Assembly (NCBI GenBank): GCA_964489125.1
Contig: CAZAXY010000043.1
Location: forward strand, 1 to 26,454
Source: GYS-P2D sp964489125
GTDB lineage: Bacteria; Bacteroidota; Bacteroidia; Chitinophagales; Saprospiraceae
DNA: 26,454 nucleotides
Direction: 5' to 3'
Position 1 is the first letter of the stretch. Every line of letters begins with the position of its first letter. The translations under genes and the position numbers were made by a program. Positions 7,325 to 15,179 of the stretch are shown in pieces. Below the pieces are notes generated by a model. That model did no database searches. It was not told the DNA's origin and saw only the letters and a program-made list of their open reading frames with translations.

Positions 7325-8905
7325 ATGTCAGTTAATTTAATGGAACTATTAACTAGTTCAGTTGGATCAAAACTTTTAGGTCCAGCAGCCAAATTTTTAG
7401 GAGAATCAGAAAGTGCCACGAATAGCGCTTTAGGAGGCATATTACCTTCGGTTCTCGGTGGTCTCATGGACAAGAGTAGCGGCTCTGCGGGTGCTGGTGA
7501 ACTCATGGATCTATTTTCCAAGTCAGATGACGGGTTAATGGACAATGTAACCGACTTGTTTTCTGGAGGTAGTAATTCTGGTGGAATCACTAATCTGCTT
7601 TCAGGTGGATCGAGCGTATTAGGCTTGCTCTTTGGTAACAACAAACTAGGCTCATTAGTAGATTTAGTAACAAGTAGTAGCGGTATGAAGAAGAGTTCAA
7701 GCTCTACCCTGCTAAAGTTAGCTGCACCGTTCATTATGAGTGTGGTTGGAAAGAAAGTGAAGTCTATGGGCTTAGATGCTCTTGGATTAACTAAACTTCT
7801 TGGTTCTCAGAAAGATCATATTGCTTCTGCTCTCCCATCAGGGTTTGGAGATAAATTAGGAATTGCGGGCCTTGCTGGCGGTCTAATGGATAAGGCAAGC
7901 GATGCTTTAGGAGATGTTGTTGGCGGAGCCGGAGATGCTGTCAAGAATGTTGGCGGAGCAGCGATGGATGCCGCTGGCACAGCAGGAGATATGGCTAAGG
8001 GTGCCGCTGGAGCAGCAGGAGATGCTGTGAAAAATGTAGGCGGAGCAGCAATGGACGCAGCTGGAGCAGCAGGAGATATGGCTAAAGGTGCCGCTGGAGC
8101 AGCAGGAGATGCTGTGAAAAATGTAGGCGGAGCAGCAATGGACGCAGCTGGAGCTGCAGGAGATGTGGCTAAGGATGTAGGTGGTGCAGCACTTGATGTT
8201 GGCAAAAAAGGTGGCAATATGTTAATGAAATGGTTATTGCCTGCTTTACTTGCACTTTTGGCAATAGGATTTTTTGTTACACGACAAGGATGTTCTACAG
8301 GTGTAGATGCACTTGATAATGCTGCTGACACAGTTACTAATACAACAGAAAGTATTGCAACTGGAGCTGCTGATGCTGTAGGAGACGCAGCGGGTGCTGT
8401 TGCAGATGTAGCAGGAGATGCTATGTCGCTCACCGGTGATGCGCTTAAAGGCGTTTTTGGGGCAGTTAATGACGCGGCTAAAGCGGCATTGGACAAGATA
8501 GAATTTGCGGCAGGATCTGTAGGCAGCCAGATGATGGACTTTATCAATGGAGGATTCAGTGGAGACAATCGTTTCACATTTAATAATCTGACTTTTGACT
8601 CAGGCTCGTCAACTATTAAGGCGGCATCTTATGGTGAGGTAGACAACTTGGCTGCTATCCTTAAGACTTATGAGGATGTAAAAATCATAGTTGAAGGTCA
8701 CACTGATAACACAGGTGATGGAGCTATGAATGAGAAATTGTCTCTTGCCAGAGCAGAAGCTGTGAAAACAAGATTAGAGTCTGCAGGTATCGATGGAAGT
8801 AGAATCTCTGCAACGGGATATGGCAGTGCTTCTCCTAAGGAATCTAATGATACCGCAGCAGGAAGAGCTATGAATAGAAGAATTGAGGTGCGTATCGTAA
8901 AATAA
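7325..8905 (+). CDS. DUF937-like / OmpA-domain peptidoglycan-binding membrane protein
   Basis: This 526-residue protein has four parts. Residues 1 to about 190 are Gly/Ser/Leu-rich and resemble DUF937 (SVNLMELLTSSVG; LGGILPSVLGGLMDK), with no signal peptide. Residues about 203-300 hold tandem 29-residue Ala/Gly-rich repeats (GDAVKNVGGAAMDAAG type). A transmembrane helix lies near 303-320 (WLLPALLALLAIGFFV), then a second Ala/Asp-rich helical stretch. The C-terminal ~110 residues are an OmpA domain: LTFDSGSSTIK, the peptidoglycan-binding VEGHTDNTGD, LSLARAEAVK and NRRIEVRI. In this layout the N-terminal half would be cytoplasmic and the OmpA domain periplasmic, linking the inner membrane to peptidoglycan. 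That topology is inferred. The gene is monocistronic, with a strong terminator right after it. Confidence 0.85.
   Translation: MSVNLMELLTSSVGSKLLGPAAKFLGESESATNSALGGILPSVLGGLMDKSSGSAGAGELMDLFSKSDDGLMDNVTDLFSGGSNSGGITNLLSGGSSVLGLLFGNNKLGSLVDLVTSSSGMKKSSSSTLLKLAAPFIMSVVGKKVKSMGLDALGLTKLLGSQKDHIASALPSGFGDKLGIAGLAGGLMDKASDALGDVVGGAGDAVKNVGGAAMDAAGTAGDMAKGAAGAAGDAVKNVGGAAMDAAGAAGDMAKGAAGAAGDAVKNVGGAAMDAAGAAGDVAKDVGGAALDVGKKGGNMLMKWLLPALLALLAIGFFVTRQGCSTGVDALDNAADTVTNTTESIATGAADAVGDAAGAVADVAGDAMSLTGDALKGVFGAVNDAAKAALDKIEFAAGSVGSQMMDFINGGFSGDNRFTFNNLTFDSGSSTIKAASYGEVDNLAAILKTYEDVKIIVEGHTDNTGDGAMNEKLSLARAEAVKTRLESAGIDGSRISATGYGSASPKESNDTAAGRAMNRRIEVRIVK
7931..8191 (+). repeat. Three tandem 87-bp repeats inside the OmpA-domain gene
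   Basis: Units begin with ggagatgctg at 7931, 8018 and 8105, exactly 87 bases apart, and each encodes 29 residues. Units 2 and 3 are nearly identical in DNA until the last part of unit 3, while unit 1 differs mainly at third positions. This suggests recent duplication of the middle unit. The repeats keep the frame and encode an Ala/Gly-rich, probably amphipathic helical stretch. Confidence 0.9.
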
Positions 8906-8926
8906 TATTGTCGCCCAGATGATATG

Positions 8927-8960
8927 AAAAGGTCTATTACTTCGGTGATAGGCCTTTTTT
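8927..8960 (+). terminator. Rho-independent terminator after the OmpA-domain gene
   Basis: The left arm AAAAGGTCTATTAC (8927-8940) pairs with GTGATAGGCCTTTT (8945-8958), with two G-U pairs. The loop is TTCG closed by C-G, an extra-stable tetraloop, and a run of six T ends the element. It lies 22 bases after the stop codon. Confidence 0.9.
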
Positions 8961-9018
8961 GTTAATTATCCGAGATTTAATATTTAGTACTCACATAATT
9001 CCGCCTCTGTATTAGCAG

Positions 9019-10317
9019 ATGCTTTATATTGCAATTATGGTTGCCCGAAACACATATACTTTCAGGATACTCCTTCTGGGGCTTGTGATCATGCTATGTT
9101 CCCATATAATGCCCCTTGAAGCACAAATACCTGGGATTGACTTGCTCGGCAAAAGAGATCATCGAGAATTTAAATATGATCTTCAACAGGGATTTATGGT
9201 CGTGGAGGTCCTCATGGAAGGGGTGATTCCTCTAAAGATGATTTTTGACACTGGCGCAGAAAATACTATACTTTTTGATCGAGAACTGGCGGATGCTGTT
9301 GGAGCAAAATATGAGCGCGAAATACTCATAACAGGGTCCGACCTCGACACTGTTATCACCGCTAATATCAGCCGCAACATTGAGTTGAAACTCGAAAGAT
9401 GTAAGGAGGTGAAACGAGATATCATTATCATTAAAAACAACAATTTTCTACTCAGAGAAAAGCTCGGTATTGAGGTAAACGGCATTTTGGGTGGAAGTTT
9501 CTTTCCCAACACTATAGTCAGGGTTGAAAACAAGAAAAAGAAAATTCATATCTATCGGCCGTCCACCTTTGACGAAGACCTCAAGGACTATGACAAAATT
9601 CCATTGGAGGTCATCTCCAATAAGCCTTATATCAATTGCACAGTAGCAACAGCATCGATTACCCCTATCAACGTAAAGCTGCTTCTGGATACAGGAGCCT
9701 CTCTACCCTTTCTACTCCATACCAATACCGATACTAATCTGGTATTACCTCAGCGCACTATGCTCGGGACAGTAGGGTTCGGTCTATCTGGTCCCATAAG
9801 AGGTGTTATTGGCAAGAGCGATTTTCTCCGATTTGGGGACTACAGCTATGAAAATATTATCACCAGCTTCCAAGACATCTATTTTGCGAATAACAGAGGT
9901 ACGGGATTAATCAGGAATGGCATATTAGGTAATCTCCTACTTAGACGATTTGATTACTATATCAATTATACCAAGGAAGAGCTCTACTTAAAAGGAGGAA
10001 AGAAGTACAACAAGGAGTTTGATTATGATAAGAGCGGCATGAGTGTTGTATCATTCGGACCAAGTCTTAATCAATTTATGATAGCTTCGGTTATCGAAGG
10101 ATCCCCAGCGGCAGCAGCCGAAATAGAACCTGGAGATCTTGTATATCGTATCAATGGTCGAAGCGCTCAGGGAATTTCGCTTGAATCTATAGCCTCATTA
10201 CTATCGCAAAAAGAAGGACGTAAGATTAAAATTGTGTTAGATCGCAATGGAAAATTGGTCAAAAAGCAGTTCAGATTGCAGGACTGGTATGCGCCAACGG
10301 GACAATTTGGGTTTTGA
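9019..10317 (+). CDS. Retropepsin-like aspartic protease with two DTGA domains and a PDZ domain
   Basis: The 432-residue protein begins with a signal peptide or membrane anchor (hydrophobic residues about 16-33, then EAQIPG). It has two aspartic protease half-domains with catalytic loops FDTGAENT (Asp77) and LDTGASLP (Asp224). Each is followed by a segment ending in a hydrophobic-hydrophobic-Gly pattern (GILGGSFF; GILGNLLL). A PDZ domain spans about 345-420 (VIEGSPAAAAEIEPGDLVYRI). Two retropepsin lobes in one chain could form an active site without dimerising. It is expected to act outside the inner membrane, with PDZ binding substrate termini. This matches Bacteroidota 'aspartyl protease family / PDZ' proteins of unknown substrate. 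A second in-frame ATG at 9037 (residue 7) is an alternative start. Confidence 0.85.
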   Translation: MLYIAIMVARNTYTFRILLLGLVIMLCSHIMPLEAQIPGIDLLGKRDHREFKYDLQQGFMVVEVLMEGVIPLKMIFDTGAENTILFDRELADAVGAKYEREILITGSDLDTVITANISRNIELKLERCKEVKRDIIIIKNNNFLLREKLGIEVNGILGGSFFPNTIVRVENKKKKIHIYRPSTFDEDLKDYDKIPLEVISNKPYINCTVATASITPINVKLLLDTGASLPFLLHTNTDTNLVLPQRTMLGTVGFGLSGPIRGVIGKSDFLRFGDYSYENIITSFQDIYFANNRGTGLIRNGILGNLLLRRFDYYINYTKEELYLKGGKKYNKEFDYDKSGMSVVSFGPSLNQFMIASVIEGSPAAAAEIEPGDLVYRINGRSAQGISLESIASLLSQKEGRKIKIVLDRNGKLVKKQFRLQDWYAPTGQFGF

Positions 10318-10351
10318 TAAAATTTCTCTTTCGATTTAGATTAAATAAATC

Positions 10352-10359
10352 TATCTTTG
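10352..10359 (+). promoter_or_regulatory. Bacteroidota -7 promoter box for rplU-rpmA (TATCTTTG)
   Basis: TATCTTTG followed by CAGCC matches the TAnnTTTG -7 element and is typical of ribosomal gene promoters in Bacteroidota. It lies 33 bases before the rplU start. The -33 TTTG element is degenerate (around 10328-10336). Confidence 0.55.
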
Positions 10360-10392
10360 CAGCCCGATTTTAGGGACAGTTAAATCAAAGTA

Positions 10393-10704
10393 ATGTTTGC
10401 AATAGTTACAATAGCTGGACAACAGTTTAAAGTGAGTGAAGGCCAGGAGATATTGGTTAATAGCTTGGGTGCTGATGAAGGACAGTCATTATCATTCGAT
10501 GATGTGCTCTTAGTCAGCAATGACAACAACGTATCAATAGGTAATCCTGTATTAGCTTCTGCAAGCGTTAAAGCAACCGTTGTCGGAGAAGAAAGAGGTG
10601 ATAAGGTAATCGTCTTCAAGAAGAAAAGAAGAAAAGGTTACAAAGTGAAGAATGGCCATAGACAGCCATATACAAAGATTAAAATTGACGCAATAAACGC
10701 ATAA
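10393..10704 (+). CDS. rplU: Ribosomal protein L21
   Basis: L21 is a 50S subunit protein binding 23S rRNA. The 103-residue protein matches the family in length and signatures: FAIVTIAGQQFKVSEGQ at the N-terminus, DDVLLVSNDNNVSIGNP in the middle, and the basic C-terminal KKKRRKGYKVKNGHRQPYT. It is followed after three bases by rpmA, the usual rplU-rpmA pair, and preceded by a good -7 promoter box. Confidence 0.97.
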   Translation: MFAIVTIAGQQFKVSEGQEILVNSLGADEGQSLSFDDVLLVSNDNNVSIGNPVLASASVKATVVGEERGDKVIVFKKKRRKGYKVKNGHRQPYTKIKIDAINA

Positions 10705-10707
10705 ATT

Positions 10708-11343
10708 ATGGCTCATAAGAAAGGTGTCGGTAGTACGGACAATGGACGTGACAGTAATAGTAAACGCCTCGGCGTAAAGTTATTTGGTGGTCAGCATGCA
10801 ATTGCGGGTAACATCATAGTCCGCCAGAGAGGTACAAGATTTCATCCAGGTAACAATGTAGGAATGGGAAGAGACCATACTTTATATGCCTTGATCGATG
10901 GATTCGTGACATTCAAGCGTGGAAGAAAAGATAGAACCTTTGTTCATATCTTAAGTGAAGTATCTGAGACTTTAGATGCACCTGCTCCTAAAAAAGCTCC
11001 TAAAAAGCAGGCAGCTCCACAAGCCGCTGCGCCAGCACCAGCTCCCAAAGCTGAGGCTCCAGCTCCATCAGGTAAGCCTGATGATTTAAAAAAGATCGAA
11101 GGTATCGGACCTAAGATATCAGAGTTGTTGATTGCAGGAGGTATTCCTACATTTCAGGCATTAGCCGATGCTAATATCGATGATGTAAAGGCAATACTCG
11201 ATGCAGCAGGACCAAGATATAGAATAGCCAATCCCGTTACTTGGGCTCAGCAAGCTAGCTTGGCGGCAGCAGGCAGATGGGATGAGCTTGAATCGCTACA
11301 AGATAGAATCAAAGGAGGCGTAATCGTCGACGAAGAAGAATAA
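10708..11343 (+). CDS. rpmA: Ribosomal protein L27 with C-terminal helix-hairpin-helix extension
   Basis: Residues 1 to about 88 are a normal L27: MAHKKGVGSTDNGRDSNSKR, GVKLFGGQHAIAGNIIVRQR and NVGMGRDHTLYALIDG, with the N-terminal tail that reaches the peptidyl transferase centre. L27 is usually about 85-90 residues, and this protein has 211. An Ala/Pro/Lys linker (about 92-125) leads to a helix-hairpin-helix domain, DLKKIEGIGPKISELL, then TFQALADANIDDVKAIL and an aromatic TWAQQASLAAAGRWDEL segment. The tail resembles the small helix-hairpin-helix domains found at the end of other Bacteroidota proteins. It may contact rRNA or another ribosomal partner (inference). The reading frame is continuous and a terminator follows at once, so the fusion is not a sequencing join with a neighbouring gene. 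Confidence 0.95.
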   Translation: MAHKKGVGSTDNGRDSNSKRLGVKLFGGQHAIAGNIIVRQRGTRFHPGNNVGMGRDHTLYALIDGFVTFKRGRKDRTFVHILSEVSETLDAPAPKKAPKKQAAPQAAAPAPAPKAEAPAPSGKPDDLKKIEGIGPKISELLIAGGIPTFQALADANIDDVKAILDAAGPRYRIANPVTWAQQASLAAAGRWDELESLQDRIKGGVIVDEEE

Positions 11344-11371
11344 TTCATAAAATTGAATTCATAGAAATATT

Positions 11372-11409
11372 ATAAGGTGATTGTCATATGATGATCACCT
11401 TATTTTTTT
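11372..11409 (+). terminator. Terminator of rplU-rpmA, overlapping the convergent gene
   Basis: ATAAGGTGAT (11372-11381) pairs perfectly with ATCACCTTAT (11394-11403), and the T run 11403-11409 follows. It is 28 bases after the rpmA stop. The right arm and T run also encode the last residues (KNKVIII) of the leftward BatE-like gene, so the 3' end of that gene lies inside this element. Confidence 0.85.
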
Positions 11410-12133
11410 GTACCCAGCCAACGTCTTTATCCGCAAGTTCGATTTTTATCCAATCATCGATTTCATCTAATATTCTAGCTGTAACTCCCTCCCCGACAAC
11501 TGCAATTGTCTCACTGCGATTATCAGCTCCAATGTAGATATTTGTCTGCTCTTGCCCTATCACCGCCAGATTAGGATTGATGGCCATGTTGCGCAGATAT
11601 GATGCATTAGAGAAACTCCATATCCATAGAAGCATCGTGGTCACTATAACTACATACAGAATCTTTCTCTTAGTGCTAGACTTAAAGAATAACCAATAGA
11701 TAGATAATATCAAGCCAATCAAGCCAATCAACTGTATAATTACCCAGGTATTCATACTCGTAGACTTAGCGATGTCAGTATATGTCTGATATGGCATGAA
11801 GTCAGGGATCTCAGTTATAGGTGTGCTAATTTTTCCTTTGGCGATATCCAGGGCAGATCGAGCGTCGGTATGATTAGGAGATAACACAAGTGCTCGATTG
11901 AGGTTGGCAACACCCTCGGCAAGATTATTATTTTTGAGATATGACAGCCCGAGATTGTAGTATAAATCTACTGAGTGATTTTCTCCTTTTGAGATCTCTT
12001 CCAGCAGATTAATCGACTCTTGGTAATTGCCTTTATTGAAGGCTGTCACTGCCTGCTCAAACTCGCCTTTTTGCGCTTGGAGCGTTGTTCCAATTAATAT
12101 AGTTAGCCAAAGAATGGTAAGCCTTATTCTCAT
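11384..12133 (-). CDS. TPR and SH3-domain membrane protein, BatE-like
   Basis: The 249-residue protein has a signal peptide (residues 1-20, ending LQAQ), then two TPR motifs (AVTAFNKGNYQESINLLEEI; YYNLGLSYLKNNNLAEGVAN). Two adjacent transmembrane helices follow (about 130-150 and 157-173), and a C-terminal bacterial SH3-like domain closes it (about 185-249, NIYIGADNRSETIAVVGEG). This is the layout of BatE, one of the Bat aerotolerance proteins of Bacteroidota and spirochaetes, but no batA-D gene is in the window, so the symbol is withheld. Its ATG overlaps the stop of the OstA-like gene by four bases (ATGA), which suggests translational coupling and a shared envelope role. Its 3' end overlaps the rpmA terminator. 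Confidence 0.75.
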   Translation of the reverse strand: MRIRLTILWLTILIGTTLQAQKGEFEQAVTAFNKGNYQESINLLEEISKGENHSVDLYYNLGLSYLKNNNLAEGVANLNRALVLSPNHTDARSALDIAKGKISTPITEIPDFMPYQTYTDIAKSTSMNTWVIIQLIGLIGLILSIYWLFFKSSTKRKILYVVIVTTMLLWIWSFSNASYLRNMAINPNLAVIGQEQTNIYIGADNRSETIAVVGEGVTARILDEIDDWIKIELADKDVGWVQKNKVIII

Positions 12134-13962
12134 CGTGCCACAGTCACATTTTCTGCAGCGAAAATAGAAATTTCGGGTTTCTCATTCAATCTCCAACTGA
12201 ATCCGTTGAAGATAAATGAAGATAGATCTAGACCAGATTGGTATTTTGTTATTTGAGACTCGGGATTTCTGTAAAATTTCACACTTTCAATCTCGTTGTC
12301 CGCAAACAGAAAAAACATGCTACTTGACTGGGTCTTATTAACGCCTTTAAGCTCTTTATTCTCATCTCTGATAAAGTAAATCATCTGCGCACTTGATACC
12401 ACAGTAGCATTCTTGAGGACTTGTCCTGATATACTACAATCAATTCGATCACCATTGACCTGATTATAGGCATTCTCACTGTCCTGTTCAACTATAAAGG
12501 CATTACTCACTAGATCCAAACCCTCAATGTTATCATTCACCATGGTCATAACAATAGTATCTGCAGTCAGTTGGGTACTATCCGACCACATAATGGGCGA
12601 ATGGTACATCGTAATCAATGAATCAACCTTATCATAAACTAACTCATCTGATCGACCACTTATTGGTCCTTTTTTTATGCTGACCTTACTATCCGCGATA
12701 AAGAAATCTGTCGAATCTGTCTGGACAGTAAACAAGGTATCGGCAAGCAAAAATAAACTATCGGCATCTCCTAGCTCATATATCAAGAACGGTTGGGTTT
12801 CAATGCCATAAGCTTTGTGACCATTTTCGGTTGATTCTATGGCCTGACAATATATAGTGCTACCGGATGAGGTGTCCTGTAAGACAACCAATGCGCCTTT
12901 AGCTATGGTCTGTCCATCATCTGTCTTGAGAATAGTATCTGCCTCTATGGTTGATCCTCCATCGACAACTTGAGATCGCCCTGTGGTGGTATATGTGTCG
13001 TTCTGTAGATCATAAACGATTTCATCCGCTTGCACGTCTTGATCATCGGAGATATAACTCGCATTCCTTAAGAGCCTTAAAATCTCTGTACGTGCATTAT
13101 AATTAATACTGTCGCCTCTGGCTTCACTTCCATCGGGTTCTATAATAACCGGATCGAGAAACAAGTCATAGGTGTCGGCTTTGCCGTCATAGATTAATAA
13201 TCCTGCCTTAATCAACTTGTTTTGAGTACTTATTTGGACATTCTCACTCAAGACTCCTTTATCGATTCGAGTATCATATACTCCTGACTCATTGTATATG
13301 GTGGTGCTGTCTTGATAAATATTGGTTGGACCCAAGAATCTGATCTTGCTAAATTGATAATCATAAAGGATGCTATCTGTTACAACGAGCATGGAGGTAT
13401 CTTGAAACTGAACGTTATTTTTGAACAGAGCCTCTTCTGTCTTGACATCATAGGTGCCATATAACGCGTCCAATGCTGAGGTTTCATCTATGAGCTTTCC
13501 TCCAGTCGTAAACGTCGCACGTTCCTCGTAGAGATCATACAAGAGCCTATCTGTGTTGAGGCGTTTACCACGACTATCAAGTATGACCTCTCCTGTCAAT
13601 ATAGACTTCCTACTGAGGCCATCGTATCTCAATGTGTCAGCATAAATAACCGTAGAGTCCTTATGCACAATGACGATATTACCCCGTGCATAAGCTTGAA
13701 TATCATCGACGACGATGGCGTAATCACAGTTCATATACAGGCTATCTTGGATTAAGACAACATTGCCCACAAGTGTATCGATAGCCTGCCCTTCTTCTGA
13801 AAAAAAGTGAAATGCCTGATCAGCACTACTCACTAATGTCGAGACAGAATCAGTACCAGTTCCAGAAGTATCTATAGCAACTGTTGGATTATTCTGCGCA
13901 TACGACATGACATTCAAAAACATCATGCATCCAATGATCAAATACTGTATAGTATATCGCAT
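12130..13962 (-). CDS. OstA/LptA-like LPS transport protein
   Basis: This 610-residue secreted protein has a signal peptide (about 1-22, ending MSYAQ). A series of OstA (LptA) beta-strand repeats follows, with the pattern 'Y...D.L.YD...' seen in VIYADTLRYDGLSRKSILTG, RLNTDRLLYDLYEERATF and QADEIVYDLQNDTYTTTG. OstA domains form the periplasmic bridge that carries lipopolysaccharide to the outer membrane. Bacteroidota have long OstA-like proteins of this size in place of the short LptA of Proteobacteria. It lies 13 bases after the FAD oxidoreductase gene and overlaps the BatE-like gene by four bases. A role in LPS transport is likely by family, but the exact step is not shown here. Confidence 0.82.
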   Translation of the reverse strand: MRYTIQYLIIGCMMFLNVMSYAQNNPTVAIDTSGTGTDSVSTLVSSADQAFHFFSEEGQAIDTLVGNVVLIQDSLYMNCDYAIVVDDIQAYARGNIVIVHKDSTVIYADTLRYDGLSRKSILTGEVILDSRGKRLNTDRLLYDLYEERATFTTGGKLIDETSALDALYGTYDVKTEEALFKNNVQFQDTSMLVVTDSILYDYQFSKIRFLGPTNIYQDSTTIYNESGVYDTRIDKGVLSENVQISTQNKLIKAGLLIYDGKADTYDLFLDPVIIEPDGSEARGDSINYNARTEILRLLRNASYISDDQDVQADEIVYDLQNDTYTTTGRSQVVDGGSTIEADTILKTDDGQTIAKGALVVLQDTSSGSTIYCQAIESTENGHKAYGIETQPFLIYELGDADSLFLLADTLFTVQTDSTDFFIADSKVSIKKGPISGRSDELVYDKVDSLITMYHSPIMWSDSTQLTADTIVMTMVNDNIEGLDLVSNAFIVEQDSENAYNQVNGDRIDCSISGQVLKNATVVSSAQMIYFIRDENKELKGVNKTQSSSMFFLFADNEIESVKFYRNPESQITKYQSGLDLSSFIFNGFSWRLNEKPEISIFAAENVTVAR

Positions 13963-13975
13963 TAGTATATTAACG

Positions 13976-15109
13976 TCAAGATGTCGCTAAATGTGCTAAT
14001 TCTCTTCCAATAGTACTTCCTATGGCCACCCCCATCCCGCCGAGTCTATAGGCCGCATATACATGCGGCCATACTTCCTGTACCACGGGGTCTCTAACTT
14101 CTCCTCCGCACAATATGCCTGACCAATGATAATCGATCCCGAAGCTTTGATCGGGCAGTACGACAGAATGAAGCAAGTCTGACAAGTACTCCCTATTGTC
14201 ACTGGACAAAGCATACTCCGCTGTATTATTTTCAGATGTATGTTGATGTCGCCCGCCACCTATAAGAACTCGATCAGCGACTGCTCTAAAGTATACATAG
14301 CCTGCATCCAAATGATATCCCATTCTGACGTGTTCATTAGACACGGGAGATGTCACTAATACTTGATTTCTACATGGAATGACATCAGCATCGCTCAGTA
14401 ATTCACGGGTGAATGCATTGGTGCAAAGGAGCAAATTTTTAGTAGCAATTGGTTTGGCCAATTCTTCAAAACTCACATCGACACCGAAAGGCGTCTTTTC
14501 GAACCCCGTCATAGAGAATCCCCTAATCGATGTAATGCCACTGTTGATTATATGAGCTTCTAGTGCACGGTACATCTTACCTGTATCTAGTAGGCCTTCA
14601 GCATGGTTCACAATGCACCGACTATGAATGTTGCTGAAACCAATACTATCTGATATGCTATAGCTATTATTAAGTCCAGTAATAGGCCTCAGAAGGCTAT
14701 TCCACTCATCCATCTCATCATATGCTGAGTTATACTGCTTTTCAGTCCTAAACAGCTCACAGCCTCCAGTATCGCGATAATCACAGGTCTCATCATCAAC
14801 TAAGGCTTGCAATCTCTTTAGTCCTTCTTGTCGCGCTAATACGATCTCAATCGTTTTGTCAAGGCCGTATTGATCTCTATCATGCATCAGCTCGCTTATT
14901 GATCCGACACAGGCGAATCCTGCATTACGAGAAGACGCACCAGCTCCAATGCTATTTTTATCGATTAGAACGACATGGGCATCAGGTTCTATTGACCGAA
15001 GTTCAAGGGCAGCAGTGATGCCAACGATACCAGAGCCAACGATCAGAAAATCAATATTATCCAGGTAAGATTTATATTCCCAGTAACTTAGATTTAGAGG
15101 TGCATTCAT
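13976..15109 (-). CDS. FAD-dependent amine/amino-acid oxidoreductase (DAO family)
   Basis: The 377-residue protein has an N-terminal Rossmann dinucleotide fold, FLIVGSGIVGITAALELRS (GxGxxG, about residues 22-40), and the acidic/basic pair VLIDKNSIGAGASSRNAGF typical of the DadA/glycine oxidase/PuuB (DAO) family. A C-terminal GMGVAIGSTIGRELAHL segment is the second FAD-binding part. GGGRHQHTSEN lies in the substrate region. It would oxidise a C-N bond of an amine or N-substituted amino acid, giving imine and hydrogen peroxide. The substrate is unknown. No signal peptide is seen, so it is cytoplasmic. It is the first gene of the leftward group with the OstA-like and BatE-like genes. Confidence 0.82.
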   Translation of the reverse strand: MNAPLNLSYWEYKSYLDNIDFLIVGSGIVGITAALELRSIEPDAHVVLIDKNSIGAGASSRNAGFACVGSISELMHDRDQYGLDKTIEIVLARQEGLKRLQALVDDETCDYRDTGGCELFRTEKQYNSAYDEMDEWNSLLRPITGLNNSYSISDSIGFSNIHSRCIVNHAEGLLDTGKMYRALEAHIINSGITSIRGFSMTGFEKTPFGVDVSFEELAKPIATKNLLLCTNAFTRELLSDADVIPCRNQVLVTSPVSNEHVRMGYHLDAGYVYFRAVADRVLIGGGRHQHTSENNTAEYALSSDNREYLSDLLHSVVLPDQSFGIDYHWSGILCGGEVRDPVVQEVWPHVYAAYRLGGMGVAIGSTIGRELAHLATS

Positions 15110-15160
15110 CCTTGTCGATAAAATTTAATTGATAGTCAAAGTACTGAATTAATAATACTA

Positions 15161-15168
15161 TAAATTTG
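15161..15168 (+). promoter_or_regulatory. Candidate -7 box just before the DUF4293 gene (TAAATTTG)
   Basis: TAAATTTG fits TAnnTTTG and ends 11 bases before the ATG at 15180. If used, the message would have a leader of only about five or six bases. No well-spaced -33 TTTG is visible. Confidence 0.4.
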
Positions 15169-15179
15169 CAGTCAAAAAA

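Noticed and set aside
7816..8577. A 253-codon open frame on the minus strand, Pro/Ala/Ser-rich
   Set aside because: It is antisense to the repeat-rich OmpA-domain gene, and its composition simply mirrors the Ala/Gly repeats. It has no domain or signal.
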